In this document: positions 1 to 6,579 of the stretch, piece after piece | Layout of the letters: each line of letters begins with the position of its first letter | Position numbering within the stretch: position 1 is the first letter of the stretch | From: an uncultured Erysipelotrichaceae bacterium | Lineage (GTDB): Bacteria; Bacillota_I; Bacilli_A; Erysipelotrichales; Erysipelotrichaceae | Reading direction: 5' to 3' | Assembly (NCBI GenBank): GCA_937893115.1 | Contig: CALBGK010000164.1 | Coordinates: forward strand, 1 to 6,726 | DNA: 6,726 nucleotides | The notes under the pieces: model-generated | Told to the model about the DNA's origin: nothing | What the model saw: the letters and a program-made list of their open reading frames with translations, nothing else | Database searches by the model: none | Translations under genes and position numbers: made by a program

Positions 1-619
1 TAAGTTTCTTGCGCTTGTCACCTTGAGCCTTCTCTAATTCTTTTAAGATAGCTTCTTTTTCTTTAACTGGGTCTACTTGTTCAAGTAAAACCTTAATAGC
101 TTCAGCACCAGTTAAAGCCGTAAATGAATCTTCACCATAAAGAGCACGATTTTCACGATATTCTTTTTCTGAGATAACTTGTTTATATTCAAGTTTACTT
201 GTACCAGGATCAGTTACAATCCAAGATACGAAGTAGACAATCTCTTCTAGAGCTTTAGGAGCGACATTTAAGAGTAAACCCATTCTAGATGGAATACCCT
301 TTAGATACCAAATATGAGCAACTGGAGCAGCTAGAGTTATATGACCCATGCGCTCTCTACGCACTGAAGACTTAGTAATTTCAACTCCACAACGGTCACA
401 GACAACACCTTGATAGCGAACTTTCTTATACTTTCCGCAATAACATTCCCAGTCTTTAGTAGGACCGAAAATTCTTTCGCAGTATAAGCCATCGCGCTCA
501 GGTTTCTGGCTGCGGTAATTGATAGTCTCAGGCTTAGTTACTTCACCATGCGACCATTCTAGGATGCGTTCAGGAGATGCTAATCCGACTTGTAATGCTT
601 CAAATTTCTTTGTTGACAT
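1..619 (-). CDS. rpoC: DNA-directed RNA polymerase subunit beta', N-terminal part (runs off the left edge)
   Basis: This is the first 206 codons of the largest RNA polymerase subunit; the frame is open to the window edge. Beta' carries the catalytic Mg-binding site and the clamp, but the visible part is only the N-terminal zinc ribbon and the start of the clamp. The zinc-binding cysteines are C59 and C61 ([10 protein letters not shown]) and C74 and C77 ([10 protein letters not shown]), the usual C-x-C...C-x2-C arrangement. They are followed by [19 protein letters not shown] and KGIPSRMG, near-invariant in bacterial beta'. The sequence closely resembles the Bacillus protein as I remember it. 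The ATG at 617-619 is chosen because it gives the family N-terminus ([19 protein letters not shown]) and has a strong AGGAGG eight bases upstream. It lies 12 bases after the rpoB stop, so the two genes are surely co-transcribed. The catalytic NADFDGD motif lies outside the window. Confidence 0.98.
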   Translation of the reverse strand, partial: MSTKKFEALQVGLASPERILEWSHGEVTKPETINYRSQKPERDGLYCERIFGPTKDWECYCGKYKKVRYQGVVCDRCGVEITKSSVRRERMGHITLAAPVAHIWYLKGIPSRMGLLLNVAPKALEEIVYFVSWIVTDPGTSKLEYKQVISEKEYRENRALYGEDSFTALTGAEAIKVLLEQVDPVKEKEAILKELEKAQGDKRKKL

Positions 620-627
620 TGCTCACT

Positions 628-634
628 CCTCCTA
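628..634 (-). promoter_or_regulatory. Ribosome binding site of rpoC, overlapping the rpoB stop codon
   Basis: The minus strand reads TAGGAGGAGTGAGCAATG. The TAG stop of rpoB is the first three bases of the Shine-Dalgarno TAGGAGG, and the rpoC ATG follows eight bases after AGGAGG. A ribosome terminating on rpoB covers the rpoC initiation site, so translational coupling, which would keep beta and beta' near equal amounts, is likely. The coupling is an inference from this geometry. Confidence 0.85.
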
Positions 635-3600
635 TTCTTCATCCTCGCCACCGAATCCGACTACGGCAGCTTCTTGGATTTCTTCTTCTGTCTCAGCGTC
701 TTTGATTGTAAGACCTTCAGTATCGACAACTAATTCTTCATTAGAACTAATCTCTTCATCTTTCTTATCTTCAAAGTCACTGAATTGTAATTCGTTACCC
801 TTGCCATCTAACATACGAACATCGATAGCTAGAGCTTGTAATTCATTCTTTAATACCTTGAATGATTCTGGAATACCAGGTTCTGGGATATTGAGACCCT
901 TGATGATAGCTTCATAAGTCTTAGTACGACCATTGACATCATCTGACTTGACAGTCAAGATTTCTTCTAGTGTATGAGCAGCACCATATGCTTCTAAAGC
1001 CCAAACTTCCATTTCTCCGAATCTTTGACCACCATTTTGAGCCTTACCACCTAGAGGCTGTTGAGTAACCATTGAATATGGTCCAGTAGCTCTGGCATGT
1101 AACTTATCGTCAACCATGTGAGCTAGCTTAATCATATACATGACACCAACAGAGATTCTTTCATCATAAGGTTCACCAGTCTTACCATCGCGCAAGACAA
1201 TCTTTCCATCTTTTGATGTCTCAGCTTCTTGCATGATAGCTTTTAGTTCATCATTAGAGATACCATCGAATACTGGTGTAGCGAACTTAACACCCAATTT
1301 CTTAGCGGCCATACCTAAGTGAATTTCTAGAACTTGTCCGATATTCATACGTGAAGGTACACCGAATGGGTTAAGCATGATATCTACTGGAGTTCCATCT
1401 GGCATGAATGGCATATCTTCAACTGGTAAAATCTTAGAAATGACACCCTTATTACCATGACGTCCAGCCATCTTATCACCTTCAGAAATCTTACGTTTCT
1501 GAACGACATACACTTTGACAACTTCGGTTACTCCTGGATTTAATTCATAACCTTCAGAACGTTTGAATATTCTGACAGAATGAACTGTACCAGCACCACC
1601 ATGAGGAACACGCAAAGAGTTATCTCTAACTTCATGTGATTTTTCACCAAAGATGGCAAGTAATAATTTTTCTTCTGGAGAAGCATCTGATTGTCCCTTA
1701 GGAGTAACCTTACCTACTAGAACATCGCCTTCTCTTACTTCGGCACCAATCATGACAATACCACGTGAATCCAAATTGCGACATGCGCTATCTGGCACGT
1801 TAGGAATATCACGAGTAATCTCTTCGGCACCTAATTTTGTATTACGACATTCGATACTATATTCATCGATATGAATAGAAGTATAAACATCATCTTTAAC
1901 CATACGCTCAGACATGATGATGGCGTCTTCATAGTTATAACCATGCCATGTCATGAAGGCGATAGTAACATTTTGACCTAAAGCCAATTCACCATCTTCC
2001 ATAGATGGACCATCAGCGATGACATCACCGATATTGACTTCTTCACCCGTTGAAACAATAGGACGATGATTGATACATGTACCAGCATTAGATCTTCTGA
2101 ACTTTTCTAGTTCATAAGTATGTTCTTCCTTGCCGTCATCGATAACGATAGTACAAGCATCTACATAACTTACTCGTCCCTTGTGTTGTGAGATAACTGC
2201 ACTACCAGAGTCTTTAGCAATCTTAGCTTCAATACCTGTTCCGACATATGGACTATGTGGATTTAGTAATGGAACGGCCTGACGTTGCATGTTGGCACCC
2301 ATAAGAGCTCTTGATGCGTCATCGTTTTCTAAGAATGGAATACAAGCAGCAGCAACTGAAACGATCTGTTTAGGAGATACGTCGGCTAATTCGACATCTT
2401 TGCGATCTGCCAGGATAGTTTCACCAGCCTTACGAGCAACTACTTGTTCATTCTTTAATTTACCATCAGCAACCTCGTTGGCTTGCGCGATGATATAGTC
2501 ATTTTCTTCATCAGCACTTAGGTATACATAATCTTCTGAAACATTGCCATCTTCATCTACCTTACGATATGGAGTCTGAATGAAACCATACTCATTCACT
2601 TTGGCATAAGTTGTAAGATAAGAAATCAAACCGATGTTTTGACCTTCTGGTGTTTCAATCGGACAGATTCTACCATAGTGTGAATTGTGTACGTCACGAA
2701 CTTCAAATCCAGCTCTTTCTCTAGTCAAACCACCAGGTCCTAAAGCACTGATACGACGTTTGTTTGTAAGTTCAGCTAATGGATTTTGTTGGTCCATGAA
2801 TTGCGATAATTGTGAACTAGCGAAGAATTCTTTTATTGCAGCTGACAATGGTCTAATGTTAGTTAAAGTCTTAGGTGTAGCTGTTTGAATATCAGCGATA
2901 GACATTCTTTCTTTAACGGCCTTTTCCATTCTGCTCAAACCGATACGGAATTGATTTTGAATTAATTCACCAACTGTTCTGATACGACGGTTACCCAACA
3001 TATCGATATCATCAGCACTTCCTATACCATCTAACATTGTTAGTTCATAGTTGTAGAAAGCAATCATATCAGACATTGTGATACATTTTTTATCATTCAA
3101 TGGATCAATACCGATGAGTTTAACTTTAACTTCTTCATCAGAAGGGTTATTGACATAGACAACTTGGCAAGCATTACCAACCAACCATGCGTGAACTTCT
3201 TCACCATCATTGACCATCTTGACAAGAATATTTTCGTTGTCCATTGTGAGCATGTAAGAATCGCCATCAGGGATGTAGTTAGGCATCATATTTTCGCCTT
3301 CTACCAAGATGTCACTTCCCTTTTTATCAGTTAGACGACCAAGGACAAATAGCCTTTGACCATAGTTGATAACTGAGCGAACGTTAGTCTTTGTAAGTTT
3401 GACATCTTCAGCGATAATGCCGCTATAGACATTAACAGTATTAACTATTTTAGCTAAGTTCTTAACATCAGTAGCTGTCAATACTGTACCGGCCTTTAAA
3501 TCGACATTCTTAGCTTCGACATCATGAGCCAAGATTCTACCAATTAAAGCTAAAGTATGGCTAGTATCCACGCTTACAATAGTTGGATGTGAGAATTGAT

Positions 3601-4768
3601 GAGCATAAGGGAAGGCATGTACATGACTACCCTTAACTAATTCATTCCATAGAGTCTTGCGTTCTTCTTTACCGATTAAAGTTCCCTTTTCAAATAAGAC
3701 AGTACCATCAACTTTTAAAACATCTTCAGCCAGGACATGTTTTTCCATACGATCGATGACATTGAGCTTTTTGCCTAATTTGTAACGGCCAGCCTTAGTC
3801 AAATCGTATTTCTTCTGGTCAAAGAATTTAGCGTTCATCAAAGTGATAGCTCCATCGATAGTTGGAACTTCATCGGACTTCTGATTTTCATAAATAGCGA
3901 TTAGAGACTCTGTAGTCGTCTTAGTCTTATCAGACTGTAATGTATTGATTACTTCTTCATAACCGCCTAAAAATGAAGTATAAATAGCTTCATAAATATT
4001 TATAAATTCACGATCGTCATTATTATTGATTAAATCATCATAGACATGAAGACCCATGGCTTTTAAGAAGGTCTTAATTCCACTAACGTCAAAAGCATCT
4101 TCGCCCTTTTCAAGATTTAATGAGAAACCAATCGCTTTAAATAAGATAGTAGATAAAATCTTACGTTTGCGATCGATACTCATATTCAAGACACGACCAA
4201 GATTTGTCTTTTTATCATCAGTTAAAAATTCTAACCAAGTACCACGGCTTGGAATTAGTTCGCCATCATAAACTTCTCTTCCTGTCTTATCGTCAGATGA
4301 AGTATCAAAATAAGCGCCTGGTGACCTTACAATCTGTGATACTATTACTCTTTCAGCACCATTGATAATGAAAGTACCAGTAGAAGTCATGATAGGGAAC
4401 TCGCCTAAGTATACTTCTTCATACTTAGTGATAAGTTCACCAGTATCTTCAGAGATGATCTCTAACTCCATCTTAGCTTTAAGTGGAGCAGCATAGTTTA
4501 CTTCTCTATACTTGCTTTCACTAACACTGTATTTAGGTTCACCAAATTCGTAATCGATAAGTTTTAATTGAATGTTCTTGCTGAAGTTTTGAATAGGATA
4601 GATGTCCTCAAAAACCTCTCTGATTCCCTGTTCAATGAACCATTTAAAGGAATCAGTTTGAATTTCTACTAAGTTAGGTAGCTCTAAAGAACCACTAACT
4701 TTAGAATAATCACGGCGAGTAGAATGTTTCCCCAACTCAACATTGTGATAAGATTGTATTTCTTTCAT
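632..4768 (-). CDS. rpoB: DNA-directed RNA polymerase subunit beta
   Basis: This is the second-largest RNA polymerase subunit (1378 residues), forming one side of the active-centre cleft and the rifamycin pocket. Landmarks in order: N-terminal [11 protein letters not shown] (28-38); [16 protein letters not shown] (130-145); fork and Rif region with [10 protein letters not shown] (651-660) and [10 protein letters not shown] (671-680); [13 protein letters not shown] (702-714); [20 protein letters not shown] (814-833); GYNYEDAI (943-950); [16 protein letters not shown] (1097-1112), with lysines at 1099 and 1107; and [13 protein letters not shown] with QQPLGGKAQ (1214-1244), which contacts beta'. 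The tail from about 1333 is acidic. The protein is about 185 residues longer than Bacillus beta as I recall it. The excess is mostly at about 336-585, with a smaller part at about 215-300; the E. coli-type flap insertion is absent. The E. coli His526 position is asparagine (N669). The ATG at 4766-4768 has AAAGGA ten bases upstream. No frameshift or missing core motif was seen. Confidence 0.99.
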   Translation of the reverse strand: MKEIQSYHNVELGKHSTRRDYSKVSGSLELPNLVEIQTDSFKWFIEQGIREVFEDIYPIQNFSKNIQLKLIDYEFGEPKYSVSESKYREVNYAAPLKAKMELEIISEDTGELITKYEEVYLGEFPIMTSTGTFIINGAERVIVSQIVRSPGAYFDTSSDDKTGREVYDGELIPSRGTWLEFLTDDKKTNLGRVLNMSIDRKRKILSTILFKAIGFSLNLEKGEDAFDVSGIKTFLKAMGLHVYDDLINNNDDREFINIYEAIYTSFLGGYEEVINTLQSDKTKTTTESLIAIYENQKSDEVPTIDGAITLMNAKFFDQKKYDLTKAGRYKLGKKLNVIDRMEKHVLAEDVLKVDGTVLFEKGTLIGKEERKTLWNELVKGSHVHAFPYAHQFSHPTIVSVDTSHTLALIGRILAHDVEAKNVDLKAGTVLTATDVKNLAKIVNTVNVYSGIIAEDVKLTKTNVRSVINYGQRLFVLGRLTDKKGSDILVEGENMMPNYIPDGDSYMLTMDNENILVKMVNDGEEVHAWLVGNACQVVYVNNPSDEEVKVKLIGIDPLNDKKCITMSDMIAFYNYELTMLDGIGSADDIDMLGNRRIRTVGELIQNQFRIGLSRMEKAVKERMSIADIQTATPKTLTNIRPLSAAIKEFFASSQLSQFMDQQNPLAELTNKRRISALGPGGLTRERAGFEVRDVHNSHYGRICPIETPEGQNIGLISYLTTYAKVNEYGFIQTPYRKVDEDGNVSEDYVYLSADEENDYIIAQANEVADGKLKNEQVVARKAGETILADRKDVELADVSPKQIVSVAAACIPFLENDDASRALMGANMQRQAVPLLNPHSPYVGTGIEAKIAKDSGSAVISQHKGRVSYVDACTIVIDDGKEEHTYELEKFRRSNAGTCINHRPIVSTGEEVNIGDVIADGPSMEDGELALGQNVTIAFMTWHGYNYEDAIIMSERMVKDDVYTSIHIDEYSIECRNTKLGAEEITRDIPNVPDSACRNLDSRGIVMIGAEVREGDVLVGKVTPKGQSDASPEEKLLLAIFGEKSHEVRDNSLRVPHGGAGTVHSVRIFKRSEGYELNPGVTEVVKVYVVQKRKISEGDKMAGRHGNKGVISKILPVEDMPFMPDGTPVDIMLNPFGVPSRMNIGQVLEIHLGMAAKKLGVKFATPVFDGISNDELKAIMQEAETSKDGKIVLRDGKTGEPYDERISVGVMYMIKLAHMVDDKLHARATGPYSMVTQQPLGGKAQNGGQRFGEMEVWALEAYGAAHTLEEILTVKSDDVNGRTKTYEAIIKGLNIPEPGIPESFKVLKNELQALAIDVRMLDGKGNELQFSDFEDKKDEEISSNEELVVDTEGLTIKDAETEEEIQEAAVVGFGGEDEE
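2741..2818 (-). other. Rifampicin-resistance-determining region of beta, with Asn at the E. coli His526 position
   Basis: Residues 651-676 align without gaps to E. coli beta 508-533. Most contact positions are conserved: Q513, D516, R529 and S531 correspond to Q656, D659, R672 and S674. The LTHKRR histidine, E. coli H526, is asparagine here (LTNKRR, N669, codon AAC at 2762-2764). The following cluster II reads [11 protein letters not shown]. Asn at this site is a known acquired rifampicin-resistance change and is also the residue reported behind natural rifampicin insensitivity of Mollicutes. The resistance of this organism is inferred. Confidence 0.9.
3089..3739 (-). other. Lineage-specific insertion in beta with two related modules
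   Basis: These bases encode residues 344-560, between the conserved RYKLGKKL (328-335) and [10 protein letters not shown] (586-595). My count between those anchors is 268 residues, against about 137 in Bacillus beta as recalled. Two segments share a pattern: [20 protein letters not shown] (345-364) and [20 protein letters not shown] (412-431), each followed by a charged helical stretch. A third partial copy may begin at [11 protein letters not shown] (451-461). A beta-strand-rich stretch follows (about 470-550), then a segment resembling the Bacillus sequence again (VKLIGIDP). The position corresponds to the Firmicute insertion built of beta-beta' modules. Exact domain limits are estimates. 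Confidence 0.65.
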
Positions 4769-4778
4769 ATATGCGCCG

Positions 4779-4784
4779 TCCTTT
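4779..4784 (-). promoter_or_regulatory. Ribosome binding site of rpoB
   Basis: AAAGGA on the minus strand lies ten bases before the ATG at 4766-4768. It supports that start, which lies about ten residues upstream of the region alignable to Bacillus beta. It sits in the 38-base gap after the methyltransferase stop, which holds no hairpin that I can see. Confidence 0.7.
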
Positions 4785-4806
4785 CAAATGAGTAAAATGC
4801 AAAAAA

Positions 4807-5397
4807 TTATTTCTGTGCTTCAATGATCCAATAGCCACCATCTTTAGCGATAACCTGAACACTTCGAAATAATTCTAGAAGCTTATTCAAACTAGATTGA
4901 GCCCCCTGTCTTTTTAAAATCACAATGTATAAGTGGCCATCTTCTTCCAAAACTTCATGAGCTTTGGCATACAAGTCGAATATGAGACTTTTACCCGCTC
5001 TAATCGGCGGGTTTAAAATGACAGTATTATATTGTTTATTTAAAGACAAAATATTATCAGTCAGATAAGCAGTTGCACTAATGCAATTTTGTAAAGCATT
5101 GGCCTGGCAGAGTTCAAGAGCTCTAGTATTAACATCTACCATATCTATCAATGCGTCTTTATGGAAACGACCAATTATGATAGCTATCGGGCCAAATCCA
5201 CAACCCAAATCAAGAATTTTATTGCCTAATGCTTTACGATAAATTGCTTTTAATAATACGTATGTACCATAGTCCACGTGATCCATAGAAAAAACTCCGT
5301 GGTCTGTGGTAAACTTAAAGACCTCATTATCAAATACATATTCAAAAGTCTTAGGATTTGACTTTAGATTTTTATTATCTGTATAGTAATGAGATAT
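4807..5397 (-). CDS. ybxB: RsmC-like class I SAM-dependent methyltransferase (probable 16S rRNA guanine N2-methyltransferase)
   Basis: This protein of about 196 residues has the class I methyltransferase fold. Numbered from the ATA at 5395-5397, it has the SAM-binding motif I KILDLGCGFGP (60-70), an acidic loop DVN (88-90) after strand 2, and the catalytic NPPIRAGK (129-136). NPP followed by IRAGK marks the RsmC family, whose E. coli member methylates G1207 of 16S rRNA; the target here is inferred. The gene lies between rplL and rpoB as ybxB does in Bacillus. The first ATG in frame (5284-5286) would give only 159 residues, yet the codons upstream are clearly homologous to the family N-terminus: SHYYTDN, KSNPKTF, then FKFTTDHGVFS leading into MDHVDYG. 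The only start-like codon in that stretch is ATA, directly after an in-frame TAG (5398-5400), in the place where relatives have ATG. No good Shine-Dalgarno precedes it. The gene is certain, the start is not. Confidence 0.9.
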   Translation of the reverse strand: MSHYYTDNKNLKSNPKTFEYVFDNEVFKFTTDHGVFSMDHVDYGTYVLLKAIYRKALGNKILDLGCGFGPIAIIIGRFHKDALIDMVDVNTRALELCQANALQNCISATAYLTDNILSLNKQYNTVILNPPIRAGKSLIFDLYAKAHEVLEEDGHLYIVILKRQGAQSSLNKLLELFRSVQVIAKDGGYWIIEAQK

Positions 5398-5403
5398 CTA
5401 TAC
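5381..5403 (-). repeat. Small inverted repeat around the methyltransferase start
   Basis: On the minus strand GTATAG (5398-5403) and CTATAC (5381-5386) are perfect complements separated by 11 bases. The loop begins exactly with the ATA at the presumed methyltransferase start, and the 5' arm contains the TAG that closes its frame. The stem has only two G-C pairs and would be weak. It may be chance, or it may influence reinitiation after rplL. It lacks a T tract and is not a terminator. Confidence 0.4.
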
Positions 5404-5405
5404 TA

Positions 5406-5777
5406 CTATTTTACTTCTACTGTAGCACCAGCTTCAACTAATTTCTTCTTGATTTCTTCAGCTTCGTCAACACTGATGTTTTCTTTGATTGGACTAGGTG
5501 CTTTATCAACTAAACCTTTAGCTTCAACTAAGCCTAAGCCAGTGATTTCACGAACAACTTTGATAACTGCAACTTTAGATGCACCAGCACTTGTTAATAC
5601 AACTGATACAGCGGCAGGAGCAGCATTAGCTTCTTCAGCAGGTGCAGCAGCAACAGCTACAGGTGCAGCAGCAGTAACGCCGAATTTTTCTTCGATTGCT
5701 TTTACTAAGTCATTTAATTCTAGGATAGTAGCTTCTTCTAAGTAAGCTAAAATTTCTTCATGTGTAAGTTTTGCCAT
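5406..5777 (-). CDS. rplL: 50S ribosomal protein L7/L12
   Basis: This is the multi-copy stalk protein that recruits and stimulates the GTPase translation factors (EF-Tu, EF-G). At 123 residues it has the typical length. The N-terminal dimerization helices (about 1-33, including [17 protein letters not shown]) bind L10. An alanine/proline hinge follows (about 35-57), then the globular C-terminal domain (58-123). The factor-binding face is intact: [10 protein letters not shown] (67-76) and GLGLVEAK (80-87). Two deviations are visible. The usual EKTEFDV before the first strand is replaced by AAPAAVSV, and the lysine that is methylated in E. coli (K81) is valine here (V84). The ATG has AAGGAGA about eight bases upstream. 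It follows rplJ by 18 bases and ends in tandem TAG TAG stops (5403-5408) just before the methyltransferase. Confidence 0.98.
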   Translation of the reverse strand: MAKLTHEEILAYLEEATILELNDLVKAIEEKFGVTAAAPVAVAAAPAEEANAAPAAVSVVLTSAGASKVAVIKVVREITGLGLVEAKGLVDKAPSPIKENISVDEAEEIKKKLVEAGATVEVK

Positions 5778-5795
5778 TGTTATTTTCTCCTTTTC

Positions 5796-6353
5796 TTACG
5801 CTTTTACTTCTTCAGTACTTTCAGAAGCTTCTGCTTCTTTTACTTCTTCAACTTTTGTATCGCCATTTTCTTTTGCTTCGCTAACAGCTTTTACAACGCA
5901 TGCGAATGAACGAACTGGTGATTGTAGACAGCTTAGCAACATAGATAACATACCTTCGCGGTTTGGTAAGCTTGCAAGTTCTTTGATTGTATCTAAGTCA
6001 ACAACTTTACCTTCAACAATACCGCTCTTTAATACTAAGCTTTCATGTTTTTTAGCAAATTTTGCTAAAACGCGAGCAGGTGCTGTAGCATCTTTAGAAA
6101 TAGCGATTGCATTAGGACCTTTTAAAGTTTCTTTCAACTCTTCGTATCCGCAATTTTCAACTGCTCTTTCCACCATTGAATTCTTATAAACTTTTAATTC
6201 AACATCTTCGTTTCTTAAGTTACGACGAAGTTCAGTAACTTCAGCAACACTTAATCCACGATATTCTACAACAACAACTGAACCAGCATCTTTAATCTTA
6301 TCAGTAATCTCAGATACTAATTCCTGCTTCATAGCTAATGTGGCTTGATTCAT
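5796..6353 (-). CDS. rplJ: 50S ribosomal protein L10
   Basis: L10 anchors the L7/L12 stalk to 23S rRNA and, as L10(L12)4, binds its own mRNA leader. This copy has 185 residues. Family segments are EYRGLSVAEVTELRRNLR (30-47), KVYKNSMVERAVE (54-66), LKGPNAIAIS (77-86), GIVEGKV (111-117) and SLPNREGMLSMLLSCLQSPV (128-147). The long C-terminal helix that carries L12 dimers follows. The end (about 160-185) is a lysine- and glutamate-rich tail, so the protein is some 15-20 residues longer than the Bacillus one as I recall it. The frame stays open upstream to a GTG at 6408-6410, but that lies inside the leader terminator. The ATG at 6351-6353 gives the normal N-terminus and has AGAGGA five bases upstream. 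Confidence 0.97.
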   Translation of the reverse strand: MNQATLAMKQELVSEITDKIKDAGSVVVVEYRGLSVAEVTELRRNLRNEDVELKVYKNSMVERAVENCGYEELKETLKGPNAIAISKDATAPARVLAKFAKKHESLVLKSGIVEGKVVDLDTIKELASLPNREGMLSMLLSCLQSPVRSFACVVKAVSEAKENGDTKVEEVKEAEASESTEEVKA

Positions 6354-6358
6354 ATTTT

Positions 6359-6364
6359 TCCTCT
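6359..6364 (-). promoter_or_regulatory. Ribosome binding site of rplJ
   Basis: AGAGGA on the minus strand, five bases before the ATG at 6351-6353, fixes the rplJ start there rather than at the upstream GTG. It lies just downstream of the attenuator terminator, so only transcripts that pass the terminator carry it. Confidence 0.75.
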
Positions 6365-6382
6365 TTCTAGCCCCAATATACA

Positions 6383-6415
6383 CAAATAAAACCTGTGCCT
6401 TAGACAGCACAGGTT
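6383..6415 (-). terminator. Intrinsic terminator of the L10 leader attenuator
   Basis: On the minus strand AACCTGTGC (6407-6415) pairs perfectly with GCACAGGTT (6390-6398) around an 8-base loop. The T-rich tail TTATTTG follows directly. It ends before the rplJ ribosome binding site, so termination here would prevent expression of the downstream genes. The loop and top of the 5' arm are the antiterminator partner. Confidence 0.85.
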
Positions 6416-6480
6416 AAAAATCTCATTGATCTTCTTACCTCGGCAACTTTATTAAGCTTTTAGCCGTTGCTGTCTATGGT
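6383..6480 (-). promoter_or_regulatory. L10 (rplJL) leader: autoregulatory attenuator RNA
   Basis: The leader RNA carries the hallmark of the Firmicute L10 leader: ACCATAGACAGCAAC near its 5' end, then GCTTAATAAA and GTTGCCGAGGT. Three structures can be read. (1) L10 site: ACC (6478-6480) pairs with GGT (6437-6439), GCAAC (6466-6470) with GTTGC (6443-6447), and GGCT (6462-6465) with AGCT (6455-6458), leaving the TAATAAA bulge. (2) Antiterminator: TAGACAGCA (6468-6476) is perfectly complementary to TGCTGTCTA (6401-6409); two more C-G pairs follow an A-A mismatch. (3) Terminator hairpin at 6390-6415. Structure 2 excludes both others. By analogy with B. subtilis rplJL, L10(L12)4 would stabilise structure 1, free the terminator and shut off the operon. 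The structures are seen; the mechanism is inferred from the known family. Confidence 0.88.
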
Positions 6481-6496
6481 ATATTGATGCTCAATT

Positions 6497-6525
6497 AATA
6501 TATAATATTTCTCAATAAAATGCAA
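6497..6525 (-). promoter_or_regulatory. Probable sigma-A type promoter of the rplJ-rplL-rpoBC operon
   Basis: On the minus strand TTGCAT (-35, 6520-6525) is separated by exactly 17 bases from TATATT (-10, 6497-6502), close to the consensus TTGACA/TATAAT. The sequence upstream of -35 is pure A/T (TTTTATATAAAATTA) and could act as an UP element. Transcription would begin near 6490, about 10 bases before the L10 leader core. Other A/T hexamers nearby fit less well. Confidence 0.65.
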
Positions 6526-6532
6526 TAATTTT

Positions 6533-6568
6533 ATATAAAAATAAGGATGATCATAACTCATCCTTATT
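6533..6568 (-). terminator. Intrinsic terminator of the upstream cysteine-rich gene
   Basis: An 11-bp perfect stem, AATAAGGATGA (minus 6558-6568) with TCATCCTTATT (minus 6540-6550), encloses a 7-base loop. On the minus strand it is followed by TTTATAT. It lies 11 bases after the stop at 6580-6582 and just before the operon promoter, so it separates the two transcription units. Read on the plus strand, the T tract is weaker. Confidence 0.8.
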
Positions 6569-6579
6569 AATATTCATTT

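Noticed and set aside
519..917. Plus-strand serine-rich frame spanning the rpoB-rpoC junction
   Set aside because: It is antisense to two strongly conserved genes, has low-complexity composition typical of the complement of acidic coding sequence, and shows no motif.
4769..4806. Separate promoter for rpoB in the 38-base gap (TTGCAT at its start)
   Set aside because: No -10-like hexamer lies at suitable spacing before the rpoB start, so co-transcription from the upstream promoter is simpler.
5398..5411. Programmed frameshift making an L7/L12-methyltransferase fusion
   Set aside because: The frames differ, but a TAG at 5398-5400 in the methyltransferase frame and tandem TAG stops in the rplL frame block a fusion, and no convincing slippery site is present.
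5389..5745. Plus-strand alanine/serine-rich frame of 118 codons
   Set aside because: It is the antisense shadow of rplL, produced by the alanine-rich hinge, with no ribosome binding site or recognisable protein.
6354..6410. N-terminal extension of rplJ to a GTG at 6408-6410
   Set aside because: The extra 19 codons run through the attenuator terminator and its T tract and match no L10 N-terminus; the ATG at 6351-6353 has a proper ribosome binding site.
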